Shown here: piece by piece, positions 26,502 through 33,035 of the stretch
How the letters are laid out: each line of letters starts with the position of its first letter
Numbering within the stretch: position 1 is the first letter of the stretch
Program-made: the position numbers and the translations under genes
Virus record (IMG/VR): IMGVR_UViG_3300005531_000004
Coordinates: 1-64,000 of that record
Source: a virus
Direction: 5' to 3' (one strand)
Length of the DNA: 64,000 bases
The notes under the pieces: generated by a model
What the model saw: the letters and a program-made list of their open reading frames with translations, nothing else
Databases searched by the model: none
Told to the model about the DNA's origin: nothing

Positions 26502-27020
26502 TCATTCCTTATTTACTGGATTAGTCTCCACTGAAACTACTTTAGCAAAAGTAGGTTTTGAAGGTGGAACATGCTCGTCAATAACTTCTTTGTTAGGTAA
26601 TTCTGGCATCATACCAATAACAAATTGTATGCCCTGCCCCTTTTCTTCTCTGTCTTCATCCATAGGGCCGGGTTTTCCAACAAAGTAGAGCATTAACCAA
26701 TCCGCCCACTGCTTAGCTGCACCTACCATCTTGGCATCTTCACCATCATACGTGGCGTGCTTATAAGCAGTGTCTACTATCTTTCTGAGTCTTGTCTTAG
26801 AACGCTTTGTGATCTTACCAGATTCATCGGCTTCATACTCCATCAGGAATTTTCTGCCTACTTTTTTGATTTCTCTACTATCTGGCACTGATCTTGGTTT
26901 GGTTCTAACAAATTTTCCCGCTTCGTCTCTAAGCCCAGTTCTAATCTTTCCATCTCTGTTACGTATGACGATAGCTGTGGGCGTAGGAGGAGTCGCTTCC
27001 GTCTTTACGTCTTCTTCCAT
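26502..27020 (-). CDS. probable terminase small subunit or packaging accessory protein
   Basis: A 172-residue protein immediately upstream of the large terminase (one base apart). The central part RSKTRLRKIVDTAYKHATYD, followed by AKMVGAAKQWADWLMLYFVG, is helical and basic, compatible with DNA binding. There is no motif I can identify with certainty. The call rests on size and position. Confidence 0.45.
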   Translation of the reverse strand: MEEDVKTEATPPTPTAIVIRNRDGKIRTGLRDEAGKFVRTKPRSVPDSREIKKVGRKFLMEYEADESGKITKRSKTRLRKIVDTAYKHATYDGEDAKMVGAAKQWADWLMLYFVGKPGPMDEDREEKGQGIQFVIGMMPELPNKEVIDEHVPPSKPTFAKVVSVETNPVNKE

Positions 27021-27023
27021 TGC

Positions 27024-27365
27024 TTATCCCTGTGCTGGAGGTTGTGGAGGTGGGGTCTGATTCTTCATAAAAGCAGTTTCTACGGCATTGTAGAAGAATT
27101 CTTTCAAGCTGATTTCATATTTCTTTGCCAATTCTTCTAGCTTTGTAGTGTAAGCCTTGGAAACGTTCTGAGCCACTTCTCTCAAGTGCTTTGCACGAGC
27201 TTCAATTTGTTGTAGTTCTACTTGTGCCTTCAAGAAGTCATTTTCTAGTTTAGTAACAACAAACTTTTCACCATCTTCAAGATCAATTCGAACACGATCT
27301 TCAACTTTCTTAACTTCTTCTACAACTTTTTCCACTTCTGCTTTTACTTCTTCAACAACTGACAT
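27024..27365 (-). CDS. small coiled-coil hypothetical protein
   Basis: A 113-residue, nearly all-helical protein with a Val/Glu/Lys-rich N-terminal coiled coil (VEEVKAEVEKVVEEVKKVED) and a Pro/Gln tail. ATG 27365 is preceded by GACTCAGGAGACT. The function is unknown. It begins the transcription unit that includes terminase. Confidence 0.55.
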   Translation of the reverse strand: MSVVEEVKAEVEKVVEEVKKVEDRVRIDLEDGEKFVVTKLENDFLKAQVELQQIEARAKHLREVAQNVSKAYTTKLEELAKKYEISLKEFFYNAVETAFMKNQTPPPQPPAQG

Positions 27366-27383
27366 ATTTTAGTCTCCTGAGTC

Positions 27384-27755
27384 TTATAGTACGTCGTCGA
27401 AAGCTCCCTCTGCGGCAAGCCTACGAATCTCTTTCTTAAACTTTTTGCTTTTTTCGCAATTTATAATGCCCGTCTTAACATGGATCATCTCATGTAATAA
27501 AGACAGTTTTATATCGGTATAACAATTTTCTTTTTGCTTTTTTAGAGCTACTATTGCTGGCTTGTTATCGTGAAATTCTGTTGCAGCCACAGTCATTTTT
27601 CCACCCCATTTCTTTTGTTTGAAATGTTCTGGAGAAAAGAAGGCTACTTGTAAATCTGGTAGGGAATTATCAAAGTATTTTTCGTTAAGTTCTCTATACA
27701 GCTTTTTTAATTTATAATCCGATTTCACGCATGGACTCTCCAAGCTCACCGTCAT
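27384..27755 (-). CDS. SprT-like zinc metalloprotease domain protein
   Basis: A 123-residue protein with KLYRELNEKYFDNSLPDLQV near the N-terminus and the zinc-binding LLHEMIHVKTG in the middle, the layout of the SprT-like domain (HExxH). Family members include DNA-protein crosslink proteases. The likely start is ATG 27755; the in-frame ATG at 27803 lies within the terminator stem, so is less likely. It follows tRNA-Ala and precedes the terminase operon. Confidence 0.75.
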   Translation of the reverse strand: MTVSLESPCVKSDYKLKKLYRELNEKYFDNSLPDLQVAFFSPEHFKQKKWGGKMTVAATEFHDNKPAIVALKKQKENCYTDIKLSLLHEMIHVKTGIINCEKSKKFKKEIRRLAAEGAFDDVL

Positions 27756-27789
27756 AGACTTTCGAGCAAGGTGGGTCTGAGTCAAGCAA

Positions 27790-27828
27790 TAAAAAAGCCC
27801 CAAGGAGATTTTTAGTCTCCCTGAGGCG
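27790..27828 (-). terminator. terminator after tRNA-Ala
   Basis: The minus strand reads CCTCAGGGAGA-CTAAAAA-TCTCCTTGGGG followed by CTTTTTT, a stem with a U-run. It ends the tRNA and glycosyltransferase transcript before the SprT-like gene. Confidence 0.75.
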
Positions 27829-27848
27829 GTTTTCCAATCAACAAATTT

Positions 27849-27923
27849 TGGTGGACAATGGCGGCTACGCTCCGCCCTCCCTCGGGTGCAAACCGAGAGT
27901 TTTCCTGAATAAACTAATCGCCC
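27849..27923 (-). tRNA. tRNA-Ala (UGC)
   Basis: A cloverleaf with acceptor GGGCGAT/ATTGTCC containing the G3-U70 pair that marks alanine, anticodon stem CTCGG/CCGAG with loop TTTGCAC (anticodon TGC), discriminator A and encoded CCA. The T-loop is unusual (AGCGTAG). Confidence 0.85.
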
Positions 27924-27934
27924 ACATTAAAATT

Positions 27935-28945
27935 TTACTTTACAAACTGTAACCATGTATTAATACTTTTCTTATCGTATTTATTCAAGTTGTACTTGTT
28001 GATAAAGTTTGCATACATCTTATTATTCAACACAGCTTCTATTCGGTTTACTATGCTGTTCATACTAGTAGGATCGGCCTTCGATATCTTGTTAGCCCAA
28101 TGAACTTCTTCTGAGCATACTAAAGGAACATTCAGTGCAACCGATTCGGCTGCTACAATACAAAACGTTTCACTTAACGATACACACATGTTCAAATCCA
28201 TGGTTTGTAGTAAATCATGAAAATTCTTTTGATTTAACCATGAATGTTCTACCAAAAAAGTGTTAGGAGTGTATTTAAATAGTGCCCTAATATTTTCTAG
28301 CACAGGTTCACCGTTTTGTTCTACACGAGAAGCATTTATGTGAAATACCAAAAATTTATCATGCAATTCGGCATATCGGATAGCTGCCAAGGCTTGCATA
28401 AGCTGATTTTTCATTGGTCTAATTGCGCCAAAGCATCCCACATTCAAAATATGGTCAGATGTGCGCTTTTTATTTTTTTTAACATCGTGTGTTGGAAAAA
28501 AGTTAGGCAGATAAATGATTTTATCTGACTTGGTTAATTCCATAAACTCAAACTGAGCACGAAGGGAATTAAAAGCAACAAATACGTTCTTTCTTAAATA
28601 CTCTATAATCCATTTTATAGCAATACCTTCAGTAGCTAGAAAAGGAACCTCGCTATGTATTCTTACTACCCATTTAACCTTGGGATGAAGTTTTTTTAAA
28701 ATGCTAAATTTTTCTGGAATTACCCAAAGAGCTTCAATTATCACTATATCAGGTTTAAACTTAAATACTTCCCTGTCAATATCATTATTGTCAATAACAT
28801 CTACTAACTTTGCATCAACGCCGTTAGCTCGTAGCATATCTACTACGAACCTTGCTGAATTTTTTAATCCGCTTGAGCAGTGAGTATACCCATATTCCTC
28901 AGAATACTTCTGCCCTTTCTTAGTGATAAATAGTATTCTTTGCAT
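27935..28945 (-). CDS. glycosyltransferase, GT-B fold (family 4-like)
   Basis: A 336-residue protein from ATG 28945 (MQRILFITKKGQKYSEEYGY), with AGAGG eight bases upstream. Longer in-frame extensions run through two tRNA genes and are not real. The N-domain shows VVIIEALWVIPEKF. The C-domain shows HILNVGCFGAIRPMKNQLMQ and the family E-x7-E motif SETFCIVAAESVALNVPLV. It probably transfers sugar to a surface or virion glycan. It sits alone inside the tRNA array. Confidence 0.82.
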   Translation of the reverse strand: MQRILFITKKGQKYSEEYGYTHCSSGLKNSARFVVDMLRANGVDAKLVDVIDNNDIDREVFKFKPDIVIIEALWVIPEKFSILKKLHPKVKWVVRIHSEVPFLATEGIAIKWIIEYLRKNVFVAFNSLRAQFEFMELTKSDKIIYLPNFFPTHDVKKNKKRTSDHILNVGCFGAIRPMKNQLMQALAAIRYAELHDKFLVFHINASRVEQNGEPVLENIRALFKYTPNTFLVEHSWLNQKNFHDLLQTMDLNMCVSLSETFCIVAAESVALNVPLVCSEEVHWANKISKADPTSMNSIVNRIEAVLNNKMYANFINKYNLNKYDKKSINTWLQFVK

Positions 28946-29031
28946 CGGTGACCTCTGGGGAAGAGGGATTGCCGAAGTATCTGAGTCAACGCCCGTATTT
29001 TTCGGCATGGACGTTTTTAGTGGGGTTAATA

Positions 29032-29103
29032 TGGTTGCGGTCGCCAGAGTTGCACTGGTCCCAGAGCTTATGAGGCTTTGATGCTCTACTACACTACCCC
29101 GCA
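29032..29103 (-). tRNA. tRNA with CAU anticodon (Met, or Ile after lysidine change)
   Basis: The anticodon loop is CTCATAA in the stem AAAGC/GCTCT, the T-arm is CCAG-TGCAACT-CTGG, the acceptor TGCGGGG is paired over five positions, and discriminator A and CCA are encoded. Two CAU tRNAs are adjacent, so one may be the AUA-reading isoleucine type. The acceptor has two mismatches. Confidence 0.65.
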
Positions 29104-29106
29104 ATA

Positions 29107-29181
29107 TGGTCGCTGATGAGGGAATCGAACCTTCGACATTCGCGTTATGAGCGCGGCGTTCTGCCACTGAACTAATCAGCA
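29107..29181 (-). tRNA. tRNA-Met (CAU)
   Basis: Anticodon loop CTCATAA in a CCGCG/CGCGA stem, D-arm GTTC...GAAC, T-arm GAAGG-TTCGATT-CCCTC, acceptor TGCTGAT/ATCAGCG, discriminator A and CCA. It is a well-formed cloverleaf. Confidence 0.8.
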
Positions 29182-29188
29182 ATAAAAT

Positions 29189-29277
29189 TGGCGAACCGTA
29201 TGGGATTTGAACCCATGATCTGCTCTTAGACAGAGAGCCGGGGACTCCAGACTCCCCTAAAAGACCTTTAAATTCGC
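29189..29277 (-). tRNA. class II tRNA with an eight-base anticodon loop (Ser-like, uncertain)
   Basis: A long variable arm (GCTCT...AGAGC) and T-arm ATGGG-TTCAAAT-CCCAT are clear. The anticodon stem GGGGA/TCCCC encloses eight bases, GTCTGGAG, not seven. GGA (serine) or a four-base reading are both possible. The acceptor pairs as GCGAATT/GGTTCGC without a full CCA. The D-arm is poor. It may be a frameshift suppressor or a decayed gene. Confidence 0.5.
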
Positions 29278-29359
29278 AGTGCATTATCCATCACTCTCAA
29301 GCGCACTTCAGCACCGTTGGTAGGATGATAGCTTAGATGGTCCTACTGTACAATCAAAA

Positions 29360-29448
29360 TGGTCTGCGTGGGAGGACTTGCACCTCCAAGGTCATACTGA
29401 CACCTCCTTCCAAGGGAGGCTCGCTGCTATTTACGATCCTACACACAG
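29360..29448 (-). tRNA. tRNA-Pro (UGG) with an unusually long variable arm
   Basis: The anticodon stem CCTCC/GGAGG holds CTTGGAA (anticodon TGG). The C1-G72 acceptor pair and A73 fit proline. The T-arm is GGAGG-TGCAAGT-CCTCC. A GTCA-GTA-TGAC variable arm is not usual for proline. The HNH gene 29431-29772 ends 18 bases inside it. Confidence 0.6.
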
Positions 29449-29772
29449 ATTAAATTCTCGAATGCGATGGCAATTAGAACATAAAATTATGCATTTTGCT
29501 ATCTCATTCTTCAAAACTTTTTCTGAAGAAGCTATTCTACATGCATCAGAAATTTCAAAAGATTTCTCTGCTGGAAATACATGGTGAAAGTCCATGGCTA
29601 CTGGGTGGTAACAAACTCCACAATCAGTGCAAGGTTTATTTTCTTTGGCTTCTTGTATTATTTGTCTGTATTTATTTCTTCTATCAATATTACGTTGTAA
29701 ATATCTTTCTTTATTCCAACGATAATGTTTCTTTTGATACTCAGACTGTAATTCTTTTGTTGCTAAAGGCAT
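29431..29772 (-). CDS. HNH endonuclease, short form
   Basis: A 113-residue protein: a basic helix with YQKKHYRWNKERYLQRNIDR, then PCTDCGVCYHPVAMDFHHVF and CIILCSNCHRIREF, a CxxC...HH...N...CxxCH HNH active site. Its stop codon comes from the D-loop of tRNA-Pro. It is located inside the tRNA array with a GAGAAAGAGAAG leader. The gap 29773-29858 before tRNA-Trp holds nothing recognisable. Confidence 0.82.
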   Translation of the reverse strand: MPLATKELQSEYQKKHYRWNKERYLQRNIDRRNKYRQIIQEAKENKPCTDCGVCYHPVAMDFHHVFPAEKSFEISDACRIASSEKVLKNEIAKCIILCSNCHRIREFNLCVGS

Positions 29773-29858
29773 TACTACTTCTCTTTCTCAGAGTATAAAT
29801 AGTAGTAGCCCGGTTAAGAACACTTTTCGACCACTCCATTTTAAGTTTGGAGAAACTT

Positions 29859-29934
29859 TGGCAGGTCATGCAGGATTCGAACCCACACCTTACCGCTTTG
29901 GAGGCGGATATCATAGCCGTTAGACCAATGACCT
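29859..29934 (-). tRNA. tRNA-Trp (CCA)
   Basis: Perfect acceptor AGGTCAT/ATGACCT, anticodon loop CTCCAAA (anticodon CCA), T-loop TTCGAAT, discriminator G and encoded CCA. Confidence 0.85.
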
Positions 29935-29937
29935 ATT

Positions 29938-30013
29938 TGGAGCGAAGCAAGGGACTTGCACCCTTTCCCTGAGTTTGGAAGACTCACATGCTGCTGTTGA
30001 ACACCAGCCTCGC
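29938..30013 (-). tRNA. tRNA-Gly (UCC)
   Basis: Acceptor GCGAGGC/GCTTCGC, anticodon stem TGAGT/ACTCA with loop CTTCCAA (anticodon TCC), T-loop TGCAAGT, discriminator U, encoded CCA. Confidence 0.85.
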
Positions 30014-30015
30014 TT

Positions 30016-30080
30016 TGGAGCGAAGTACGAGAATTGAACTCGTCCTCAAACGTTTCTGTTAAACGAACCGCCAGTAAAAA
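30016..30080 (-). other. tRNA remnant or aberrant tRNA
   Basis: The 3' half is tRNA-like: T-arm ACGAG-TTCAATT-CTCGT, then ACTTCGC-T-CCA, sharing its end with the neighbouring tRNA-Gly. Only 65 bases remain before tRNA-Cys, and no matching 5' acceptor strand exists. A CGTTT-AACAG-AAACG hairpin stands where the anticodon arm would be. Probably a decayed gene. Confidence 0.5.
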
Positions 30081-30157
30081 TGGAGTACGTTGTAGGATTC
30101 GAACCTACGCTTAAACGGGTTGCAGCCGTTCGCGTTTAGCCACTTCGCCAAACGTAC
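30081..30157 (-). tRNA. tRNA-Cys (GCA)
   Basis: Acceptor GTACGTT/AACGTAC, anticodon stem AACGG/CCGTT with loop CTGCAAC (anticodon GCA), T-loop TTCGAAT, discriminator U, encoded CCA. Confidence 0.85.
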
Positions 30158-30161
30158 ATAA

Positions 30162-30241
30162 TGGGGTGACGAGTCGGGGATGCTCCGACAAGAGGACAGG
30201 TTCACAGTCTGCCGCAACATTCTCATAGTTGCCATCGTCAC
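30162..30241 (-). tRNA. tRNA-His (GUG)
   Basis: Acceptor GTGACGA/TCGTCAC followed by C73 and CCA as in histidine tRNAs, D-stem GCAAC/GTTGC, anticodon loop CTGTGAA (anticodon GTG). The genome has T, not G, at position -1, and the T-loop is AGCATCC. The 30242-30397 gap holds no credible gene. Confidence 0.72.
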
Positions 30242-30344
30242 AGTCTATGCGGATTATTCACGCACTTAATTGGTTAGACCCTAAGTATTCGGGAGCATTA
30301 CCTCTGATCTTAGCAGCCTCATTAGCACAGTCTAATTTACTAAT

Positions 30345-30373
30345 CACAATAAGTCAATATTAAACTTATTGTG
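30345..30373. repeat. 9-pair inverted repeat between tRNAs
   Basis: CACAATAAG and CTTATTGTG are separated by 11 A/T-rich bases in the gap between tRNA-Val and tRNA-His. There is no U-run on either side. It may be a processing hairpin. On the minus strand TTGACT and TAGACT overlap it, a weak promoter-like pair. Confidence 0.4.
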
Positions 30374-30397
30374 TACGTATGAGGACTTAGGATAAAT

Positions 30398-30473
30398 TGG
30401 TACTCCGGGTAGGACTCGAACCTACGGTAGTCTGCTTGTAGGGCAGATGATTTAGCCGCTAATCTACCAGAGT
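30398..30473 (-). tRNA. tRNA-Val (UAC)
   Basis: Acceptor ACTCTGG/CCGGAGT, T-arm GTAGG-TTCGAGT-CCTAC, anticodon stem TCTGC/GCAGA with loop CCTACAA (anticodon TAC), A73 and CCA. Position 33 is C instead of the nearly universal U. Confidence 0.72.
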
Positions 30474-30550
30474 ATAAAAATTTATTGGGCTGTGGTTAGA
30501 CGAAAGCACCACTATTTTGAAGGGCTTTATAGTCTACACCCACCCAAAAC

Positions 30551-30625
30551 TGGAGCGCAAGGAAGGATTCGGACCTTCACAGCCTCTTTACGAAAGAGGT
30601 ATTCTCGCCATTAAATTACAAGCGC
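30551..30625 (-). tRNA. tRNA-Thr (CGU)
   Basis: Anticodon stem CCTCT/AGAGG with loop TTCGTAA (anticodon CGT), acceptor GCGCTTG paired with TTGCGC, T-arm GAAGG-TCCGAAT-CCTTC, encoded CCA. Confidence 0.8.
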
Positions 30626-30638
30626 ATTTTATTTCATC

Positions 30639-30663
30639 AAAACCCCTCACAAAAGGGGGTTTT
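30639..30663. terminator. bidirectional terminator-like hairpin between threonine tRNAs
   Basis: AAAACCCC and GGGGGTTTT arms with an A/T-flanked short loop give a hairpin with a T-run on either strand. Confidence 0.6.
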
Positions 30664-30672
30664 GTTACAATT

Positions 30673-30747
30673 TGGAGCGCACGCTCAGAGTCGAACTGAG
30701 AAATGGCGGTTTACAAAACCGCTGCTGTGCCATTGAGCCACGAGCGC
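30673..30747 (-). tRNA. tRNA-Thr (UGU)
   Basis: Anticodon stem GCGGT/ACCGC with loop TTTGTAA (anticodon TGT), acceptor GCGCTCG/CGTGCGC with one mismatch, T-arm CTCAG-TTCGACT-CTGAG, encoded CCA. Confidence 0.82.
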
Positions 30748-30748
30748 A

Positions 30749-30822
30749 TGGAGGATTAGGAAGGAATCGAACCTTCGTTGCAATCTTACCAAGATTGTGT
30801 TCTGCCACTGAACTACACATCC
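30749..30822 (-). tRNA. tRNA-Thr (GGU)
   Basis: Anticodon stem CAATC/GATTG with loop TTGGTAA (anticodon GGT), D-arm GTTC...GAAC, T-arm GAAGG-TTCGATT-CCTTC, encoded CCA. The acceptor GGATGTG/CTAATCC has two mismatches. Three threonine anticodons are adjacent, which is an unusual concentration. Confidence 0.75.
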
Positions 30823-30829
30823 AAAAATT

Positions 30830-30915
30830 TGGTGCGCCTAGAGAGACTTGCACTCCCACGGTTATTCACCATAAGGGTCTAAACCTTACGTGTCTGCTTA
30901 TTCCACCATAAGCGC
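30830..30915 (-). tRNA. tRNA-Leu (UAG)
   Basis: A class II tRNA with acceptor GCGCTTA/TAGGCGC, anticodon stem TAAGG/CCTTA with loop TTTAGAC (anticodon TAG), a long variable arm, A73 and CCA. The upstream HNH gene ends 18 bases inside it. Confidence 0.82.
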
Positions 30916-31416
30916 ACTATTACTACTTCTACCACTAAAATTATTCGTTTGAGAATGGCAATTTGGACATCTAAAATTTAAATTTTCTTCTCTGTTATCC
31001 CAAAACTTACCGTTCTCATGATCTACTTGTAACTTAATAGGTTTGTCGTTATATGTATTTCCTAAGCCACAGTCAACACATTGGTATTTTCTTCCAATAG
31101 ATATTAACGCTTTTTCTAAGGATTTACCATGTGTTCTAGGATCATCATAGCTTCTCAAAACCAGAATATCTTCTGGATTAACACAAGGAAGCGTCTTTCC
31201 TTTATTCCATAATTTGCCTGTAAAATGAGACGTATCAATTCCAAGTTTTTCGATCACCTTCTTCACATGAAAGTGATTCCCACCAGATTGTCTCTTTCCT
31301 AATTTTCTAAGTACCTGAGCCATAGACAAACTTTCTTTAACTACAGGCTCTAAAATTTCTTTAGTATATTTTAGTCTCATTCCATCCACAGACGCAAATT
31401 CAAAACTATATGTCAT
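30898..31416 (-). CDS. HNH homing endonuclease
   Basis: A 172-residue protein. Its N-terminal helices (LEPVVKESLSMAQVLRKLGK, then GNHFHVKKVIEKLGID) look like a DNA-binding repeat. The C-terminal half is YQCVDCGLGNTYNDKPIKLQ, VDHENGKFWDNREENLNFRC and PNCHSQT, a complete HNH zinc active site. The stop codon lies within tRNA-Leu. Its leader carries a hairpin with the loop AGGTTTG next to the start. Confidence 0.85.
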   Translation of the reverse strand: MTYSFEFASVDGMRLKYTKEILEPVVKESLSMAQVLRKLGKRQSGGNHFHVKKVIEKLGIDTSHFTGKLWNKGKTLPCVNPEDILVLRSYDDPRTHGKSLEKALISIGRKYQCVDCGLGNTYNDKPIKLQVDHENGKFWDNREENLNFRCPNCHSQTNNFSGRSSNSALMVE

Positions 31417-31419
31417 TTT

Positions 31420-31469
31420 GGCACAAACCTTGCCCCTCTGTCAAATGTTGCAGAGGGGACCACAGGTTT
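31420..31469 (-). promoter_or_regulatory. structured leader of the HNH gene, possible variant of the kissing-loop element
   Basis: The minus transcript has the stem CCCTCTG/CAGAGGG with a ten-base loop. A second stem GGCA-AGGUUUG-UGCC follows close to the ATG. AGGUUU in that loop is complementary to AAACCU just upstream of the first stem rather than to its loop. The ribosome-site AGG is again in a paired segment. The gap 31470-31653 holds no gene. Confidence 0.4.
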
Positions 31470-31653
31470 AAATGTCGTATCTCGGGTTGGACTTACACAT
31501 ACAGGATGCCACAGCCGCAGAAAGAATACAACAAAAATCGAAATGGGGGACGATATGCGCGAGAAAGGAGTTAATAGGCACGTCCCCCATGAATGTCGAA
31601 CAATGCAAGCCCTATTTAGGGCTGATTCAATATTACCATACTCATAGAGAAAA

Positions 31654-32295
31654 TCAATAGGGTAATTTTTTTAAATTTGTCAATACCCGTTTTCTTCTGT
31701 TCCTACATTGTACATCTTGTGTTGTCCATTCCACATTACCTATTTCGTAATGTCCATTGTTATCAATGCGATTCAAGCTATATGCTGATCTTCCAGAAGG
31801 TGTTATTCCAGCAGGCTTTGGACCCAATTCCGCCATAAATTCACCAAAAGATGTAAATTTAAACTGGATTCCTCTACCACCATAACTACTATAATTTGGG
31901 TGGTCCTTATCTTGACACCTTTTTTCAGCCATCCTATACGCATTAAACTCTGCTGGATATTGTCGTTTTAAAGTTTTACGAATTACAATAGAGTCAATAC
32001 CCAAGTCTCTTTTTCTTATATACCCTACAGTAGTGGGGGATAATCCTGTCATATCAGCTACTTCTGTATCATGAAGTTCTTTGCTTTTTATTAAAGCTAA
32101 AGCTTTTTCTTTATATTGAGCAACCAAACTTCTTTTGGTGGGCAATCCTAGTGAATGATTCAATTGTCGTACACGTTCTCGTGAAATTGAAAATTTTCTT
32201 GCTATATCCGAGAGAGAAGCACCGCTTTCAATAAGCTCTTTTATCTCTTGTCTACGGGCTTTGTATTCCTCGGGAGTAAATTGGTTCTTCTCCAT
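31654..32295 (-). CDS. HNH homing endonuclease with helix-turn-helix N-terminus
   Basis: A 213-residue protein. Residues 10-45 include ASLSDIARKFSISRERVRQL, a clear helix-turn-helix, and a second HTH follows (HDTEVADMTGLSPTTVGYIR). The C-terminal part YSSYGGRGIQFKFTSFGEFM, then YSLNRIDNNGHYEIGNVEWT, matches the phage HNH group shared with 39757-40212 and 43770-44246. It has its own promoter at 32302-32329, pointing left. Confidence 0.85.
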   Translation of the reverse strand: MEKNQFTPEEYKARRQEIKELIESGASLSDIARKFSISRERVRQLNHSLGLPTKRSLVAQYKEKALALIKSKELHDTEVADMTGLSPTTVGYIRKRDLGIDSIVIRKTLKRQYPAEFNAYRMAEKRCQDKDHPNYSSYGGRGIQFKFTSFGEFMAELGPKPAGITPSGRSAYSLNRIDNNGHYEIGNVEWTTQDVQCRNRRKRVLTNLKKLPY

Positions 32296-32301
32296 ACTTT
32301 A

Positions 32302-32329
32302 ATAATAAACCCGGAAATCCATTTGTCAA
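32302..32329 (-). promoter_or_regulatory. sigma70-type promoter for the leftward HNH gene
   Basis: TTGACA (32324-32329), 16 bases, TATTAT (32302-32307). It is preceded by CCCCC, as in the second leftward promoter at 44264-44292. Confidence 0.65.
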
Positions 32330-32359
32330 GGGGGTGAATGAAAATAAATTTTAACTATG

Positions 32360-32378
32360 TGCCCCAGAGTCTGGGGCA
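32360..32378. repeat. 19-base palindrome, copy 1
   Basis: TGCCCCAGAGTCTGGGGCA is an inverted repeat with 9-base arms around a central G. It lies in the divergent region between leftward and rightward genes. An identical 19-base copy lies inside the ParB-like gene at 54824, and flanking bases match in opposite orientation. The rest of 32296-32745 is A/T-rich with no convincing gene. Confidence 0.7.
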
Positions 32379-32555
32379 GATCAGTTTTAAACAAATTAAA
32401 ATAACATGAAAAATCACACTCAAAATAAATTCTAAAAAATCGTCCTTATATATTTATGAAAATAAAAGACTTGCACCATCTTGAAAATGATTTTCAATTA
32501 CTGTTTTTCATATATTCTTTGTATCTGTATGAAAATAAAGAAAATAGTTAAAAAG

Positions 32556-32584
32556 TTGACAATTGCAAAATCACATGCTACTAT
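32556..32584 (+). promoter_or_regulatory. sigma70-type promoter for the replication genes
   Basis: TTGACA (32556-32561), 17 bases, TACTAT (32579-32584), in A/T-rich DNA about 160 bases before the first rightward gene. Confidence 0.65.
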
Positions 32585-32745
32585 TGAAAATAGATTCTCC
32601 CCCGGCACATATGTATTAGATACTATAGTATTTAAGTTGTTTATTATCAGTAGTATAGTAGATAAGTACTAGGTGCTCAGTGGTTTAGGAGTGGTAATTA
32701 GTATAAAGTGTTGATAATAAACAACTTAGTATAAGGTAGGTATTG

Positions 32746-33006
32746 ATGAAGAAGACTAGTCCCTCTATATCTAAGAAAAGACAGAGACTTAGGAATAGAA
32801 TAATAGAGATAGAGTCAAAGATAATAGAGACAAAGAGTAAGTATCATGTTGATTCTAAAGAGTATATAGAGAACATGAGTCAGTATAAAGAAGCTCTCTC
32901 CAAATTAAATGCTGCTCTAGAATACTCCTCTCGCAATGAGGGCATACAGTCAGAGGGCAGGAATACGGAGTTCTTCAATCACAGGTTTGCAACTGGTGTA
33001 TACTGA
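32746..33006 (+). CDS. small coiled-coil hypothetical protein
   Basis: An 86-residue basic protein (KKRQRLRNRIIEIESKIIET, then KYHVDSKEYIENMSQYKEAL) predicted as two helices. ATG 32746 follows AAGGTAGG. It is the first gene after the rightward promoter and precedes DNA polymerase by 30 bases. The function is unknown. Confidence 0.55.
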   Translation: MKKTSPSISKKRQRLRNRIIEIESKIIETKSKYHVDSKEYIENMSQYKEALSKLNAALEYSSRNEGIQSEGRNTEFFNHRFATGVY

Positions 33007-33035
33007 TTGTAGCCCTTTAGACTCAGAAAGGAAAG

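Noticed and set aside
28946-29284. In-frame N-terminal extension of the 27935 glycosyltransferase
   Set aside because: It runs through two tRNA genes and reads as tRNA-derived peptide; the family start is at 28945.
30242-30344. 29-codon GTG-started frame in the tRNA gap ending at 30250
   Set aside because: No ribosome site and too short; kept only as a remark about the gap.
30672-30911. Plus-strand open frame in the tRNA array
   Set aside because: Entirely antisense to three tRNA genes, with repeated tRNA T-arm translations.
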